From Macrostomum hystrix (Eukaryota > Platyhelminthes > Macrostomidae): DNA of 64,000 nt. Both the position numbers and the translations under genes were made by a program. The notes under the pieces were generated by a model that saw only the letters and a program-made list of their open reading frames with translations, was not told where the DNA came from and ran no database searches. Positions within the stretch are counted from its first letter, which is position 1. The number at the start of each line of letters is the position of its first letter. This document shows, one piece after another, positions 10,149 through 21,435 of the stretch. The DNA lies in NCBI GenBank assembly GCA_950097015.1, contig CATNEN010000001.1, forward strand, positions 12,546,001-12,610,000. Direction: 5' to 3'.

Positions 10149-12307
10149 ATGCTGGCGCATAATATTTTGCTTGTGCTTCTAGCACTCATTGTCAGTGAGT
10201 TACGAGTCTATCAGTCTGAGTTTCATGTTTTCTGAAATGTTGTTTATTTTGGTTTACGATTATTATATATTATTAGAGCTGCAGGAGGGCTGCGGACAAC
10301 GGCACATCATTTGGAGACTCTCGACCCGCAGCCAGCTAGGCAGATTCTGCCCATTTCGCTGACTCCTGAGCACACACGCACACAGATACCATAGGCAGGA
10401 ACGCACTCACACAGGTGTGCACATCTGCCCTGACTTTCTCATCGTCAAGGCCTTTGAGGGCGTAAGTTGCACGACAAGCCACCTAGCCTTCTCCCCAAAT
10501 GAATGTGGCCTCGCCGCAGAATCGTGCTCAGGGACATTGGTACGAGAGTTCACCGCTCTGCCACTCACCCCCTTGTTTTACGATCCTTATTTAGTGACGG
10601 ACGCTTCAAGGATTAAAGTGTTCAACCGTGAAATCAGAGCGATGGTATTGGACAATGCCGTCAGCTGCAGTCTTATCAAAGAGTCCAGCTTTGCAAACGA
10701 CGTCAACTGTCTGACCGGCTGCGAGAGTATAGGCTGCGCTTTTGCGTTGGTTAATGAGACCAGCCGCACGTGCCAGGTGTTTGTCATCAACGATGAGTCA
10801 TCTGGTCTGCTCGGTCCCAACGGAAGTCACGTGACGAGACAGCTGGTCACGCCTGCGGACGGTTCTGTGAGGCTGTGGTTGGCACAGGATTTTTTAATGC
10901 AACGTCGGTCGCGGAGTCTACGAAAAGTTTTTTCTAGTAAGATTGTCTAAATAGCCAGTTTCTTAGTAAGAAATGCATTTTTATATTAACTGTCGGCAAA
11001 ATAACCAACAGACAGCAGCACTGGACTAAATGGATCGGTTCAGCGTTTCGAGGTGCCATTCTCTGGCTGCTACAGGTTGGAAGCATCCGGCGCCGCTGGA
11101 GGCGATGCGTCCGCCGGCTACTTGGGTCGAGGCGGTAGGGGCGCCTCAGCCAGTGGAAGCTTCAGGCTTAACGCCAGCACCCGACTGGACATTGTAGTCG
11201 GTCAGGCTGGCGGTAAGTCTTCGTGCGGATTCGGCGCTGGCGGTGGTGGCGGAAGCTTCGTCTACGTCTTCAACGCCACTGGCGACGCGCATCTGCTCCT
11301 GGCTGCAGGTGGCGGTGGTGGGGCTTCAGGACATTTCAGTACGCATTTTTATGTATTTTTTTACATCAATGTACTTTCATCTTTCCATTAAGCATAGCGC
11401 CTGCAAATAAGTTATGGAGGGAGAGTATGTGACTGAGCTGGAGAGTATGTGACTGAGGGAGAGTATGTGACTGAGGGAGAGTATGTGACTGAGGGAGAGT
11501 ATGTGACTGAGGGAGAGTATGTGACTGAGGGAGAGTATGTGACTGAGGGAGAGTATGTGACTGAGCTGGAGAGTATGTGACTGAGGGAGAGTATGTGACT
11601 GAGGGAGAGTATGTGACTGAGGGAGAGTATGTGACTGAGGGAGAGTATGTGACTGAGCTGGAGAGTATGTGACTGAGGGAGAGTATGTGACTGAGCTGGA
11701 GAGTATGTGCCGAGTAGGTGAGCAGGGCACAGTATAGTATCCAAGGCTTTAATTCTTCGTCTCATGCTAGACTGTGTTGACACAAATAAGCTGATTGCTT
11801 TCTGTAGATGGCAGAGACGGCTCGAACGGAAAAAACGGTACAAGAAGCAATTCGTCACAAGAAACATTCGCTGGCCTTGGAGGGGTCAACGGAGAGCCAG
11901 GTCAGGCTTCGTCCAATCGATACATGAGTGAGCCATACTCGTGTGGCGGCCCGGGCGCTGGATGGGGTGGCTCCGGACGAACGAGTGGTGTATCCTACCC
12001 TGATCCCGGAAGCCCTGGGCTGACCCGCGTTGATGGCTGGCTCGGTGGAGCCGTCAACTCCTCCTGCATAACTGGCAGCGGCGGCTTCGGCGGAGGAGGA
12101 TCTGGCGGCGGCTGCGGTTTCGACAATCGTCTGGGCGCTGGGGGCGGCGGAGGCGGCTTCAGCGGCGGTGGCGCTGGCTCCGTCCCGCATCAGGCTGGAG
12201 GTGGCGGCGGCTCCTACTGCAGCGGCTTCGGCTGCGAGTCAGTCGCCGGTGCCAATTCAAAGCTACAGGGCCGCGTGCTGTTGAGCATTTCGGAAGCCTG
12301 CGAATGA
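10149..12307 (+). CDS. Secreted PAN/apple-like plus glycine-rich protein, paralog C
   Basis: Four exons: 10149-10194, 10595-10936, 11012-11338, 11808-12307, giving 404 residues. All introns are phase 1. Exon 1 (46 nt) is only a signal peptide (MLAHNILLVLLALIV), and exons 1 and 3 have exactly the lengths seen in gene B. Exon 2 has the PAN-like cysteines (C-LTG-C-ESIG-C then C at RTCQVF) and the signature VINDESSGLLGPNGSHVT. Exons 3 and 4 carry the ALK/LTK-type glycine-rich module, including GRGGRGASASGSF, LDIVVGQAGG, LLLAAGGGGGAS, SCGGPGAGW, GGGGGGFSGGG and GRVLLSIS, and the protein ends in EACE. A SINE fills most of intron 1 and ends about 20 bp before the exon 2 acceptor. An 18-20-bp minisatellite sits in intron 3. 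It is less similar to A and B than they are to each other. Secretion follows from the signal peptide; the binding partner is unknown. Confidence 0.87.
10279..10572 (-). mobile_element. SINE family A, near full length, in intron 1 of gene C
   Basis: Runs from gctgcaggagggctgcgg to the A-box complement ccgctctgccactcac. Its head end lies about 22 bp from the exon 2 splice acceptor (TTTAG before 10595), so the element may supply polypyrimidine or branch-point sequence. Confidence 0.85.
11415..11712. repeat. 18/20-bp minisatellite in intron 3 of gene C
   Basis: Repeats of gagagtatgtgactgagg, with a longer variant containing gagctgg at several positions, about 16 copies. Its minus-strand open frames are shadows. 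Confidence 0.95.
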
Positions 12308-12491
12308 CTTAATTAAGCCTATGATAGACAAGACTCTTTTATCTCGAAATTAGTGACCGATTCGAATTACACTGGCTACGGTATCAAGGCAAAAATGAAC
12401 AGCAACGCGATGCAAAACTGTCTCCCGACAACAAAAGCAGAATCCATAAATCGACACAAAAGTGAACTTTAATTGAAGCTGAATTTACAAG

Positions 12492-12975
12492 ATTCTGGAG
12501 ATAAAAGGTGGAGAAATCAGTAAAACTGAGTTACGAGGGGTGTCCAAAAAAGTATTAGGACCTTTTCACAAAACTATTTTTAACAGCTAGCAAGAGTAAC
12601 AACAACAAATTTAACTCATATGTATGTCTCCATAACTGCAGTGGGTTAAGTCTGCATCTCAATACATGAGCAGGAACTCGAACTCAAATTAACCAAATTT
12701 AAACTTGTGCGCAAAAATTCTAGCGTGATGATGTGTGCCACGTCATCACTTTCGATATCTATGGTAAAATTTTCATTTGTTTCTGCTTGTGTGGCATTTA
12801 GTGATATTTTCAAAATTCTTTAACTGTGTCATTTCTAAATAAAGTCGCTATAAATAAATTTGTTGTTGTTACTCTTGCTAGCTGTTAAAAATAGTTATGT
12901 GAAAAGGTCCTAAGACTTTTTGGACACCCCTCGTAACTCAGTTTTACTGATTTCTCCACCTTTTATCTCCAGAAT
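12492..12975. mobile_element. Mariner-like MITE with long inverted arms
   Basis: Arms 12492-12613 and 12855-12975 are near-perfect inverted repeats of about 120 bp around a 240-bp centre. Inside the arms lies the mariner-type terminus CGAGGGGTGTCCAAAAAAGT preceded by TA (12531-12532), mirrored at the right with TCGTA. The inverted repeat continues about 40 bp outside the TA on both sides. No transposase is present. Confidence 0.8.
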
Positions 12976-13212
12976 TCTACTTCTATATCTACTTCTTCGC
13001 TATGATACTATAATCTATACGATATATTCAATATTACAGTACCACAAAGTAATCGACAAAGATACAAATAAAGTGATTTTATTCGTAAGAAATTATTCGA
13101 TATTTAACAACATTTTTCATTTTTCGCGATGAAAAACTTTTCGTTCTGCGTGTCTTTTGCTTTCGTTTTTACACCTGTTCAATTCGGTTGTAAAGTGCCT
13201 ACTCACATGCGT

Positions 13213-13272
13213 TAATAATAATAATAATAATAAAATAATAATAGTAATAATAAAAATAAAAATAATAATAAC

Positions 13273-13309
<37 letters not shown>

Positions 13310-13320
13310 TAATTATTATT
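13213..13320. repeat. (AAT)n microsatellite
   Basis: Imperfect aataataat run over about 100 bp in otherwise featureless AT-rich DNA. Confidence 0.95.
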
Positions 13321-13572
13321 ATAAGGCTGGAGAACGGCAAACGAAGCTAAGCTTTACAGGACTAAACTGTTCGTTTAATTTTAACTAAGCAATCGTGTTA
13401 ACAGTAGAAAGACCAATTTTCTGTATCTCCCAAAATATCCAACCAATCGCAATGAAAATCAAGAACGCGGAATAAAATTTCCCGCTCTATCCGATTAAAC
13501 AACTTCGCGAATCACAAATCATCAGCATCTCGTCGAGATATACAACGATATTCAACGTCGGAGTGTCTAGTG

Positions 13573-14759
13573 CAGGGGTAGGCAAACATATTTGCTGGCG
13601 GGCCAAAGAGAGAATCTAAAAGACGACAGTGGGCCGCATTGACTGTATAAATATGAGATAGGGGAGCGATGAGACACGGGAGAGATGAGACACGGGAGAG
13701 ATGAGACATAGGAAAGATGGGACACGGGAGAGATGAGACACGGGAGAGATGAGACATAGGAAAGATGGGACACGAGAGAGATGAGACACGAGAGCGATGA
13801 GACACGGGAGAGATGAGACACGGGAGAGATGAGACACGGGAGAGATGAGACACGGGAGAGATGAGACACGGGAGAGGTGAGACACGGGAGAGATGAGACA
13901 CGGGAGAGATGAGACACGGGAGAGATGAGACACGGGAGAGGTGAGACACGGGAGAGATGAGACACGGGAGAGATGAGACACGAGAGCGATGAGACACGGG
14001 AGAGATGAGACACGGGAGAGATGAGACAGGGGAGAGATGAGACACGGGAGAGATGAGACACGAGAGCGATGAGACACGGGAGAGATGAGACACGGGAGAG
14101 ATGAGACACGGGAGAGATGAGACACGGGAGAGGTGAGACACGGGAGAGATGAGACACGGGAGAGATGAGACACGAGAGCGATGAGACACGGGAGAGATGA
14201 GACACGGGAGAGATGAGACACGGGAGAGATGAGACACGGGAGAGGTGAGACACGGGAGAGATGAGACACGGGAGAGATGAGACACGAGAGCGATGAGACA
14301 CGGGAGAGATGAGACACGGGAGAGATGAGACACGGGAGAGGTGAGACACGGGAGAGATGAGACACGGGAGAGATGAGACACGGGAGAGATGAGACATAGG
14401 AAAGATGGGACACGAGAGAGATGAGACACGGGAGAGATGAGAAACGGGAGAGATGAGACACGGGAGAGATGAGACACGGGAGAGGTGAGACACGGGAGAG
14501 ATGAGACACGGGAGAGATGAGACATAGGAAAGATGGGACACGAGAGAGATGAGACACGGGAGAGATGAGACACGGGAGAGATGAGACACGGGAGAGATGA
14601 GACACGGGAGAGATGAGACACGGGAGAGATGAGACACGGGAGAGATGAGACACGGGAGAGATGAAACAGGACACTGTAGATGTCAGAAGGGGCAACGGGC
14701 CGGATTTGGGAGCTTCGAGGGCCGCATCTGGCCCGCGGGCCGGAGTTTGCCGACCCCTG
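13573..14759. mobile_element. Non-autonomous hAT element carrying a 16-bp minisatellite
   Basis: Starts CAGGGGTAGGCAAAC and ends with the complement GTTTGCCGACCCCTG-like terminus (gagtttgccgacccctg), as in hAT elements. It is flanked by an imperfect 8-bp target duplication, gtctagtg (13565-13572) and gtctaatg (14760-14767). Subterminal GC-rich stretches (gcgggcc; ggcccgcgggccgg) are typical. There is no transposase. Almost the whole interior (about 13670-14666) is the array gagacacgggagagat. Confidence 0.85.
13670..14666. repeat. 16-bp minisatellite inside the hAT element, about 62 copies
   Basis: Unit gagacacgggagagat with variants (gagaggt, gagagcg, ataggaaagatgg) that are themselves spaced periodically. 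This suggests higher-order duplication. The long minus-strand frames through it (up to 433 codons) are artefacts of a stop-free unit. Confidence 0.97.
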
Positions 14760-14767
14760 GTCTAATG

Positions 14768-15699
14768 GCAAGAACCACGAATATAGGAATCTTTTTTTGC
14801 TCAAAAAAATCATGATGTAATCATCATTTATTACTATTTTAGTTTGATTAAATTGTTAATTTCCTAATTTTTTAACTAACATAGATTCGCAATGGAAGCT
14901 TATGTACAGAGCAATGTTTAGTCTTCAACTAGAATCGCTGAATATCTCCCCAGGGACTGTTGTAAGAAATTAAAATTAAGTTCTTAAGCAATTAATTCTA
15001 AAAATGATTTTACGAATCGAATAATGTTATTTGGCATTCCACAAGTAATTTCGTAATGCTTGGTCATACGTTCCAAGTCGACTCGGTCATTTTACAACTT
15101 TGAGCGCACAACGCGGCCCCGGTGCCGGGGCGCAGGGTAGAATAAAATTTGCGTAATTTCCTCGCAGTCTACTGTTAGTAGGCTGTGCTGTATTTTTGTG
15201 CTATAATTGAGCGCTGTAAAAAGCCCCAGCAGCTCCGCTCGTCACGCTGCCCCCTCCTGACCATGTACTTTTCATTTGCATGTTTAATTCTGTAACATAT
15301 ATGCTGTATGTATGAAGCAGTAATCACTTTCTTAATAAAAATATAAAACGCCTCTGTTTATATTCTATTCGTTACAGCTATAAATGGTTTATAAATACGT
15401 CCTTTCTAGTCCTATTGAATTCTTTTGACGCAGTTAAAAGTACAACTTTATTATCACGTTTAAAGCAATATGCACATATGAAATTTCTGTAATAAAGCGC
15501 ATTGAAAAAGTGAAAGCCATGATTGAAAAGAAGATTAAAGAAAGTACAGTCATGATTGGTATGGCAATGATTTAGAGTATCATAAAGCCTTTTCCTAGTA
15601 CTAATAGTAGACAGTAGAGAAATTTAAAAGCCACTTATCTTTTCTGCTACGCCGGTAGCCTTGTCATAAGGTCGGATCTCGTACTCTACTTTAATTTTC
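14768..15699. other. Intergenic, no gene seen
   Basis: AT-rich, with one GC-rich patch near 15110-15135. No open frame, inverted repeat or known element is recognisable. Confidence 0.5.
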
Positions 15700-16708
15700 C
15701 TATTTCATTTCGCTCATCAGGCGATCAGCGTCCTCATCGGAGCCCTCCAGCAACTCAGTATGGGTCATGCGATGCAGCTGCAAAGAATGCCTCTTTGGCG
15801 CCGCATGTCTGACCAGCTGCGAGCCAGGTCTCTTATTGCTGACTGGCGAACTTGTGCTGACTTGCGGAGAGGTGATGTTCCTGTGGCGCAGTTGCGCAGG
15901 CAGGTGGATGACGGAGTCAGCAGATGTTGATGCAGTGGGCCGGTTAGTTGCAGGCAGGTGGATGAGGGAGGAAGTAGATGTTCCTGCAGAGAGACCGCTA
16001 GCTGCAGAGGCTGACTTCCGTCGATGCGGTCTGCCCTTTAGACGGTCGCTGCCTCGATGGATCATCTCGCAGAATCGGGTGCCGACGACAGTGGTGGTCA
16101 ATCTTCCGCCCTCTATCGCCATGCCGTACATGCGGAGGGCGACATCTAGATTAGAGTTAGGTAGAGTAGGAGGGATGTAGAGTGGTAGGTAGAGTGACAG
16201 GTAGAATGAGTGGGATGTGAGAATACCGGTGCCTGTATAGTAAGTAGTACGTACTACTACTTATATATATTATAAACTAATCAGATTCCTGAAAATGTCA
16301 TACCTTGAACATGTCGCAGAAGAATGGCCTTGAAGCCAAGGGCTGCGTCGGACAACGGCGTTTCGACTCCAGCCTCGATGTATTTTGCGCGTAGGCCTTC
16401 ACCGTTGTAATTCGCCTTTGCCTGCATCTCTGGGGTCAAACAGGTGTCCAAACACGCCCGCATGGTAATCTGCGACAGTCGCTAGTTTTTTGTTGGTTAG
16501 TTGGTGTTAGATTTTTATCTTTTAATGATTGTATAAACAATGTTGACCTTAAGTCGAGTACGTGATAAAAAGGACGTTACAACACTCACCAACTCGAAAG
16601 TCCACTCTGCAGGCGCGCCCTCCGCGTAGTGGACGTACTTCTCCCAAGAGTCGATGGGCCAGAACTGGAGCTGTTGTACTGGCTGCTGGTCCCTCGTACA
16701 GGAAAATG
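15700..16708 (-). CDS. Unrecognised spliced gene (3' part, at least three exons)
   Basis: Exons on the minus strand: 16708-16590 (start uncertain), 16469-16304, 16145-15700 with a stop. Phases agree at both junctions: phase 0 at the first (donor GTGAGT) and phase 1 at the second (donor GTATGA, acceptor CTAATCTAG). The conserved-looking part reads FWPIDSWEKYVHYAEG, then TCLTPEMQAKANYNGEG, ETPLSDAALGFKAILLRH and TTTVVGTRFCEMIHRG. A basic, serine/threonine-rich tail (RLKGRPHRRKS) follows, ending acidic (GSDEDADRLMSEMK). The continuity of three frames across two introns is the main evidence. A glutamine-rich stretch lies upstream in another frame (around 16750-16850) and could be an earlier exon. 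I do not recognise the family. The basic tail suggests nuclear location, but that is inference. Confidence 0.55.
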
Positions 16709-17169
16709 CTGGCTAGCATGCAAGTTCTGCTCACCTGGCGCTGGCTGAAGCTGCACCGCCTGTCGTTGCTGGGAGTGAAGCTGCTGCTGGAGTTCACGAT
16801 GACGACCCTCCAGGACACGCAGTTCGAGCAGCTCCACCTCCTGTTTGTTGAGTGTTGATCTGCTCTGAGCTGAGTGCTGTGGATAGACGTTAGGCCAGTT
16901 GGCGCTTGTTGCCAGTAGCAGGTAGGCCTCTATTCCGCAGCTCTGCCTTGAGTTGGCGCACGTTAAGACGCTGTGGGCTAGCGTCTTAAAACGAGCCGGC
17001 GCAGCCAGTAACCCCACACCCCCACCGCCTTCACAGTGCACGCACGCACGCACAAAGCGCCACCCCCGGTGTGTCTAACACACCTTACTCAGAGAGTAAC
17101 GAACGCATTATACCCATGCTTCTAATACAGACGAAAACTAAACGTGAATTTATAATTTAGACAAGAAAT

Positions 17170-18051
17170 TATTGTTTTTCAACTTCTATTTCAAACTAAG
17201 TAACTTCAATTTCGCCCGGCGGCTCTCCGGCTGGTGTTAGTAACTTCAATTTCGTCCGCGAGACCAGCCTGTCCAAGTTCGAGTAAATCAATTTCACAAA
17301 AAGTAACTTCTATTTCGTCTTGCATTTTTTCATCCGGCTTCAAACATTAATATAGTTTGTACTGGGCCTGTACTTTCAATTTATTTTTTTTGACGTCTCA
17401 GACAAGACACTAAGTAGGAGACAAACAACAAAAAGAGCTCGTATTGTCGCTTCAATAAGATTGGAGCTTCAAGAGCGGCTGGATGTGAAAGTGTCGGCGC
17501 TATCCGATTAGCTGATTTATTGTGATTCTGTGCTATAGTGCCAAATTCACAGGGCCATAAATCTCTCGACACTCGAAAGAATATTATTACTCGTATAATT
17601 GCATCGCGGCGGAGTCGGTGGCGGCGTCGGCGAAGATCAAAGGCAAGGACAAAGTCCGTATTTCACAGAGCGGACGCAAACAGAAATCGCTGTGCTGTAG
17701 CGACGAAAAAGATGTTACTTTTTGTGTAATTGATTTACTCTAACTTGGACAGGCTGGTCTCGCGTGCGAAATTGAAGTTTCTAACGCCAGCCGGAGAGCC
17801 GGCGGGCGAAATTGAAGTTACGAACGCCAGCCGGAGAGCCGCCGGGCGAAATTGAAGTTACGAACGCCAGCCGGAGAGCCGCCGGGCGAAATTGAAGTTA
17901 CGAACGCCAGCCGGAGAGCCGCCGGGCGAAATTGAAGTTACGAACGCCAGCCGGAGAGCCGCCGGGCGAAATTGAAGTTACGAACGCCAGCCGGAGAGCC
18001 GCCGGGTGAAATTGAAGTTACTTATTTTGAAATAGAAGTTGAAAAACAATA
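17170..18051. mobile_element. Foldback-like element with repeated subterminal units
   Basis: The outer ends (ATTGTTTTTCAACTTC at 17171 and its complement ending at 18050) and long arms (17170-17310 and about 17711-18051) are inverted copies. The arms share caacttctatttca, the gaaattgaagttac/ccagccggagagccg unit and the gagaccagcctgtccaagtt block. The right arm holds about six tandem 40-bp units and the left only one to two. The 400-bp middle has no transposase. Confidence 0.75.
17770..18018. repeat. 40-bp tandem repeat in the right arm of the foldback element
   Basis: About six copies of a unit containing cgaacgccagccggagagcc and gccgggcgaaattgaagtta. One unit is present in inverse orientation in the left arm. 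Confidence 0.95.
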
Positions 18052-18700
18052 GCTTCTATATACGCCAATATCCGGTCTCGTGAAATGCTTACCAACTGAT
18101 TCCCAGAGTTCTAGAAATATTTCTCGGAGCAATATTATAATTCATATACTTCAGTGTACCACAATCTCTCCTGCAGATCCCTGAACCTTCAAGTCTTTGT
18201 ATAGCTATGTATACTATAAAAATCAAGTCGCGCGCAACGCAAGTAGCTTGCTTTTCCTCTACCCTGCATGCTGAGCCGATTCTGACGAAACCCATGCTGC
18301 TTATTAAATCGTGAAATATCTTAGCTATTGCTTGCCATTTGATGGACTAGTTTTTTGGAATAAAGATCTTATCTAAACGTTATTTATGAACTATTGTAAA
18401 GCTGTGTGCATTAGTTCTACGAGTATATACGAGCGTAGTATATCCGTATACGAGCGTATACTAGTTTTAATACCCACTGGTTGAGCCTTTCTATAATAGT
18501 GCCATAACACTCGTATTATAACGAAGCAAACAAAGAGCTAGATTTATTTGTTGAAATCGAAAAAAGAAACCCCGATAAGCTCTGAGAGGAAAACAGAAAG
18601 GCCCGGGCACAATTATCGATCGTGGCTGGGGTGCCACTTTACTACTGCGCTCGTACTAAATAGGCACAACTATTCTACCCTCATGCGCAGTCTATAGTTA
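18052..18700. other. Spacer, no gene seen
   Basis: AT-rich, with a small cluster of short direct repeats (cgtatacgagcgtatactag, 18418-18465). Nothing else is recognisable. Confidence 0.5.
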
Positions 18701-18706
18701 TATTTC

Positions 18707-20790
18707 TTGGTCTGTGGTTCACTGATTCACGGATTCATTCAGTCACTGATTCACGGATTCATTCAGTCACTGATTCACGGATTCATTCAGTCACTGATTC
18801 ACGGATTCATTCAGTCACTGATTCACAAATTCATTCAGTCACTGATTCACGGATTCATTCAGTCACTGATTCACGGATTCATTCAGTCATTGATTCACAA
18901 ATTCATTCAGTCACTGATTCACTAATATATTCAGTCACTGATTCACAGATTCATTCAGTCACTGATTCACAGATTCATTCAGTCATTGATTCACAGATTC
19001 ATTCAGTCACTGATTCACAAATTCATTCAGTCACTGATTCACAGATTCATTCAGTCACTGATTCACTAATATATTCAGTCACTGATTCACAGATTCATTC
19101 AGTCACTGATTCACAGATTCATTCAGTCACTGATTCACAGATTCATTCAGTCACTGATTCACAGATTCATTCAGTCACTGATTCACAGATACATTCAGTC
19201 ACTGATTCACAGATTCATTCAGTCACTGATTCACAGATATATTCAGTCACTGATTCACTAATATATTCAGTCACTGATTCACGGATTCATTCAGTCACTG
19301 ATTCACAAATTCATTCAGTCACTGATTCACAAATTTATTCAGTCACTGATTCACAAATTCATTCAGTCACTGATTCACAGATACATTCAGTCACTGATTC
19401 ACTAATATATTCAGTCACTGATTCACAAATTCATTCAGTCACTGATTCACAGATTCATTCAGTCACTGATTCACAGATTCATTCAGATACTGATTCACGG
19501 ATTCATTCAGTCACTGATTCACAGATGCATTCAGTCACTGATTCACAAATTCATTCAGTCACTGATTCACGGATTCATTCAGTCACTGATTCACAGATTC
19601 ATTCAGTCACTGATTCACGGATTCATTCAGATACTGATTCACGGATTCATTCAGTCACTGATTCACAAATTCATTCAGTCACTGATTCACAGATTCATTC
19701 AGTCATTGATTCACAGATTCATTCAGTCACTGATTCACAAATTCATTCAGTCACTGATTCACAGATTCATTCAGTCACTGATTCACTAATTAATTTAGTC
19801 ACTGATTCACAGATTCATTCAGTCATTGATTCACAGATTCATTCAGTCATTGATTCACAGATTCATTCAGTCACTGATTCACAGATTCATTCAGTCACTG
19901 ATTCACAGATTCATGCAGTCACTGATTCACTAATATATTCAGTCACTGATTCACAGATTCATTCAGTCACTGATTCACGGATATATTCAGTCATTGATTC
20001 ACAGATTCATTCAGTCACTGATTCACAGATTCATTCAGACACTGATTCACGGATTCATTCAGTCACTGATTCACAGATTCATTCAGTCACTGATTCACAG
20101 ATTCATTCAGTCACCGATTCACGGATTCATTCAGTCACTGATTCACAGATTCATTCAGTCACTGATTCACGGATTCATTCAGTCACTGATTCACAGATTC
20201 ATTCAGTCACTGATTCACGGATTCATTCAGTCACTGATTCACGGATTCATTCAGTCACTGATTCACTAATATATTCAGTCACTGATTCACAAATTCATTC
20301 AGTCACTGATTCACAAATTCATTCAGTCACTGATTCACAGATTCATTCAGTCACTGATTCACAGATTCATTCAGTCACCGATTCACGGATTCATTCAGTC
20401 ACTGATTCACAGATTCATTCAGTCACTGATTCACGGATTCATTCAGTCACTGATTCACAGATTCATTCAGTCACTGATTCACGGATTCATTCAGTCACTG
20501 ATTCACGGATTCATTCAGTCACTGATTCACGGATTCATTCAGTCACTGATTCACGGATTCATTCAGTCACTGATTCACAGATTCATTCAGTCACTGATTC
20601 ACGGATTCATTCAGTCACTGATTCACGGATTCATTCAGTCACTGATTCACTAATATATTCAGTCACTGATTCACTAATATATTCAGTCACTGATTCACAG
20701 ATTCATTCAGTCACTGATTCACAGCTCCATTCAGTCACAGATTCACCAATTCATTGAGTCACTGATTCACTAATTAATTTAGTCACTGAT
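18707..20790. repeat. 24-bp satellite array, about 86 copies
   Basis: Unit of 24 bp containing tcactgattcac and attcattcag, with variants at the middle position (acgg, acag, acaa, acta) and rare gatactg forms. Because 24 is divisible by three, one frame stays open for 410 codons (VTDSQIHS repeats). There is no start context, codon structure or flanking exon, so it is not called as a gene. Confidence 0.97.
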
Positions 20791-21435
20791 TCATCGAATG
20801 ATTAATATGGTAAAGGTAGAATGGGTGATTGGGTGAATGGTGACTGGGAGAACGAAATCCTCTCAGAGTTGTATTAAAATCATCATTATGAAGTGTAATC
20901 TTTTTTATATTTTTTAATGTCTACTTATCATTCTCCCTTCAGTAGTATGAAATGCTCATAATTATGCATGCGTCCTTTGAGGCCTGCATTTAGGGATAAA
21001 GCGAACTTCATCAATACACATTTTAAAGCATTTAAGAGATACATATGGGAATATGAACTTTAAATATTGATAACCGACGTAAAGAATACTCGTATATTTA
21101 GAATGGGCAAAAAAGTATTTAAAAATATTTGGTGCCGGCTTAAAACTGACCATAGGGGACTAAAAACAGACCCACATAAGTACAATGGTAATGGACTTTT
21201 TAATTGTAACAGCGAAGTAACAGCGATCTGGCAGTTTAGATGCTTTTAAACATAAAGTTTGCACTACCTACCCCAAAGCTACACCAGCCGAGATCGGACC
21301 CAGCAGCATCTAAAACTCGTCTATTCGACTATACTTTTTACACCGCGAAAAAATGAAAAAAAAATGAAAGAATTAAATTTCATTTTGACGTGAGTCTTAA
21401 ATAGACGAGTTGATTGACTCCAACCAAGTCAATTT
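20791..21435. other. Spacer, no gene seen
   Basis: AT-rich. A short inverted pair aactcgtctatt (about 21315) and aatagacgagtt (about 21400) may mark a small palindromic element. Otherwise nothing. Confidence 0.45.

Noticed and set aside
13512-14813. Three overlapping minus-strand frames of 356-433 codons
   Set aside because: They are translations of the 16-bp minisatellite inside a hAT element. All three frames are open, which no real gene shows.
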